Below, piece by piece: positions 61,541 to 64,000 of a stretch of 64,000 nt of DNA. Under the pieces are notes generated by a model. It was not told the DNA's origin. It ran no database searches and saw only the letters and a list, made by a program, of their open reading frames with translations. The stretch is from Cryptocoryne crispatula var. balansae (taxonomy: Eukaryota; Streptophyta; Magnoliopsida; Alismatales; Araceae): contig CM069933.1 in the NCBI GenBank assembly GCA_036172225.1, forward strand, positions 27,214,846-27,278,845, written 5' to 3'. The stretch's first letter is position 1. Each line of letters starts with the position of its first letter. Position numbers and translations under genes: made by a program.

Positions 61541-63324
61541 GATCCTTTTTCCTTTCTAGATATGTTTCTAAGATCGATCGATCACCCATGGCATCGCGCT
61601 CCTATCGTAACCCCGCGCTTTGTTTTCTACGAAGGTATCCATCGTAGTCCCCAAGTTCCCTTCGATTTCAGAGTTTGCCTAAATGCCTTCCGAGAGAAAA
61701 CGGTGGAAATCGTGACAGAAATATTTGTGTCAATTTATTTTTCATTTCAAAAGATAGAAACAAGGAAGTAACGAAAATCGGTTCGCGTTTCTCTTCTGCT
61801 TGAGATCTAAATTATGTTGAGAAGTCTTGAGATTTTATTTTGCTGATTTGAATTTTCTGGGCTCATTTTCATTAATTTGAAATTTCGGGCTCGTTTATTT
61901 CAACAAATAGGTCTTATATCGTACTAGTATGATAATTTTATTTAAGAGGACATATGATCAATTGCCATCCAAGAGTGACATCACTGGGATTCCCTTGCTG
62001 GAGAAGGATGAACACTCGACAGGGAGCTCCTCACCCACTTCAAAGCCCCTCCTGCCATTTGCCTACAGTAGAGGAAAAAGAAAAAAAAATGAGGCATCTG
62101 AATAAACAGGGTCTGAAGAAATTATATTACATCCTTTGAGTTCGAGCTATCAAGTAAAAGGTACTCGTACTGAGAGCACGCAATCGGGCAACCATTGGTG
62201 TGGACATTTCATGAAAATAGAAAGTATCACAGAACAATTTTATGTTAACGATGCCGATATAAAGAACAAAGAGATTTCTACCTAGGCAAGCAAAGAAGAA
62301 CACAATTAATATTAGAGCTATTTTGCCTACTTACTTACATGTTATTTAACAATGCAACAGGATCAAAGGTTGAAAAAGACTTTCGGATTCAGAAAGAACA
62401 TACTAATTTAGTAGGCCAGGTAAAATTTGTTAGTGTATGCTGGCTGTGAAACATATTTTTCATCTTTAATATCATATTTTGTTTTTTTGTTGACTGCAAT
62501 GCAATTAATTCTACATCTTTAATATCATATTTTTCATCTTTAATATCATATTTTGCTTTTTCTGTTGAAAATTTTCTTCTAATTTAGGTATTATCTAACT
62601 TATTATTATACCATCATTGATAAAATGTCATAAATTGTTCACCACAATTCTATTTTAGCACAGCAAGAACGAGAAAAGACAAGACATTCCATTTTTTGCT
62701 ATCATTCAACAAGGTATGTTATTACTATCAATTTTGAAATGCCCTGTTTTGTATTATTATATTATGCAATTTTTTATTACTATCAATTTTGAAATGCCCC
62801 TGTTATTACTATCAAGCTCTACTAATTGGCTGTCACATGGTGAAAGCTCTACTAAATGCCCCGTTATTACTTTCAAGTTAACTATTTAAATTTTTTATAT
62901 GTTTCGATAATCAAAAAGTTACCTCTGATGGTTATTGCTATTTTCCATATTCGGTCCAAATTTGAAGATTATTTGACTTAAAATATTTGAATTGTGTCTG
63001 ACTCGAATTGGATACGAATTATCCAATTAGTTAAAATAAAAAAGAATCATAAATCAGCACATACTTGTGTATAGGTTTATTCATTTTTGTGACTAGAATA
63101 ATACAATATATTCAATTTTGGAACAACCAAAACATGATACTCTTATATTTTTTTGTGTGAAGGTAATTGGTTATGCAGAAGCATTGGTATTCAGAATTAC
63201 TAGATTATTATATGCAGAAAACTGTCTTTTTATCTATCAATAAAAGCCTGTTTCCTTGAGGTATATTCTAAACATGATTGCATGGTACATGTTTAGCAGG
63301 TTCTGACTAAAATATATAGGACTT
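61541..63324. other. No gene seen
   Basis: AT-rich with short open frames of no known family. 62505-62570 repeats CATCTTTAATATCATATTTT and 62716-62810 repeats TTATTACTATCAATTTTGAA. Confidence 0.4.
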
Positions 63325-63327
63325 TAA

Positions 63328-63570
63328 TGGCCCGTTTGGTTAGAGTTTCAAATTTGATACTATATCAATATTGATATTGATAATTTTAGAGGTTAGAGTA
63401 TCAATATTAAAATTGATACAAGTTGACACTTGTATTACATAATGTGCTTTGTTTTTATTACTAATTTCAAAATTGATACTATTAACCAAACACTTCTTAG
63501 TGATTATTAGGAATATCAATTTTAAAATTGATAGTGATAGAGATGTCAAATAATGTTACCAAACAGGGCA
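63328..63570 (-). mobile_element. Tourist-like MITE, copy D
   Basis: 243 bp with ends TGGCCCGTTTGGTTAG and TTACCAAACAGGGCA and TAA duplications at 63325-63327 and 63571-63573. It is reversed relative to copies A-C. The clean duplication on two copies fixes the family borders. Confidence 0.88.
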
Positions 63571-63713
63571 TAAAGGATCATCATTCTTTCAATACATGAT
63601 GCCCTGGATGTCATGAATGTGGAATGCTAATCAGTGAATTTACCGACTGATGGAGGATTATTTTCCATTTCCTTTCATGTTTCTTTGCGTGTAGGTAGAG
63701 CGGGGGTCCCAAT
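63571..63713. other. Short spacer, no gene seen
   Basis: No recognisable element between the MITE duplication and the GC-rich terminus at 63714. Confidence 0.4.
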
Positions 63714-64000
63714 TAGGGGTGTCAATGGGCCGGGCCCGGCCCGGCCCGAGGTCGGCCCGCTTAGGGCCCGGTTCAAAATATATTGGCCCGGCCCAACCCG
63801 ACCTGCACTACATTCTTGGCCCGGCCCGACCCGGTCCGCAAAAATTATTGACTTGGCCCGACCCGGCCCGGCCCGGCCCAACTATATATTTTATAAATAA
63901 ATATTAATTAAATATGATAAATTTAATTATTTAAGATAACATTATAAAATTAATAATAATTTAATTAAAATATATTTTTAATAAGTAAAAATGATATTTT
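63714..64000 (+). mobile_element. Possible hAT-like terminus with GGCCCGG repeats
   Basis: TAGGGGTGTCAATGGGCCGG resembles termini of some plant hAT-type elements. It is followed by many GGCCCGG/CCGGGCC copies to 63885, then AT-rich sequence. The other end is outside the window. Open frames here are repeat artefacts. Confidence 0.35.

Noticed and set aside
63634..63907. Gly/Pro/Arg-rich frames at the right edge
   Set aside because: Direct translation of GGCCCGG repeats.

Overview
This window is nuclear DNA of a flowering plant. The one host gene I can support has a strongly GC-rich third codon position and lies in AT-rich, transposon-packed surroundings. That suggests a monocot, but I cannot name the species. 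Nearly everything else is transposable-element DNA in nested layers.

Layout. (1) 1-1425: decayed 3' end of a Ty1/copia retrotransposon, pol fragment plus LTR. (2) 1765-9196: CACTA element 1, complete with an ATA target duplication, a decayed TNPD transposase gene, a 13-unit palindromic 90-bp tandem array and only the last exon of its second gene. (3) 9197-14906: intergenic DNA with MITEs, a possible SINE and a TRIM-like remnant. (4) 14907-17395: a solo LTR with perfect AACAA duplication. (5) 18610-21291: a two-exon Root_cap/LEA-related secreted protein gene, with two MITEs in its intron. (6) 21858-41338: a non-coding, minus-strand LTR retrotransposon (LARD-like) with CTCCC duplication. Its 3' LTR is split by CACTA element 2 (22695-34394, TAA duplication). 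The other LTR preserves the empty insertion site, which proves the nesting. (7) 41361-52110: CACTA element 3, related to element 2, rebuilt as a fold-back with ~0.8-kb inverted ends and carrying a solo LTR. (8) 52111-60812: CACTA element 4, minus strand, same family as element 1, both ends lost. (9) 60813-64000: the start of a further CACTA-like element, a MITE and a GC-rich terminus resembling a hAT end.

The most notable system is CACTA element 2. Besides a TNPD-like transposase broken only by one missing A in an A-run, it carries a second gene of about 13 exons. Its reading frame and splice phases stay consistent for about 673 codons. That gene joins a ULP1/SENP-type cysteine protease domain (His116, Asp141, Gln188, Cys194 in my reading) to a Ptta/En/Spm (Transposase_24) and TNP1-like region. 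Element 3 carries a decayed copy of the same arrangement. Elements 1 and 4 form a second lineage without the protease but with 90-bp internal palindromic arrays. Exon joins, domain names and family assignments come from reading the sequence by eye; no database search was run.
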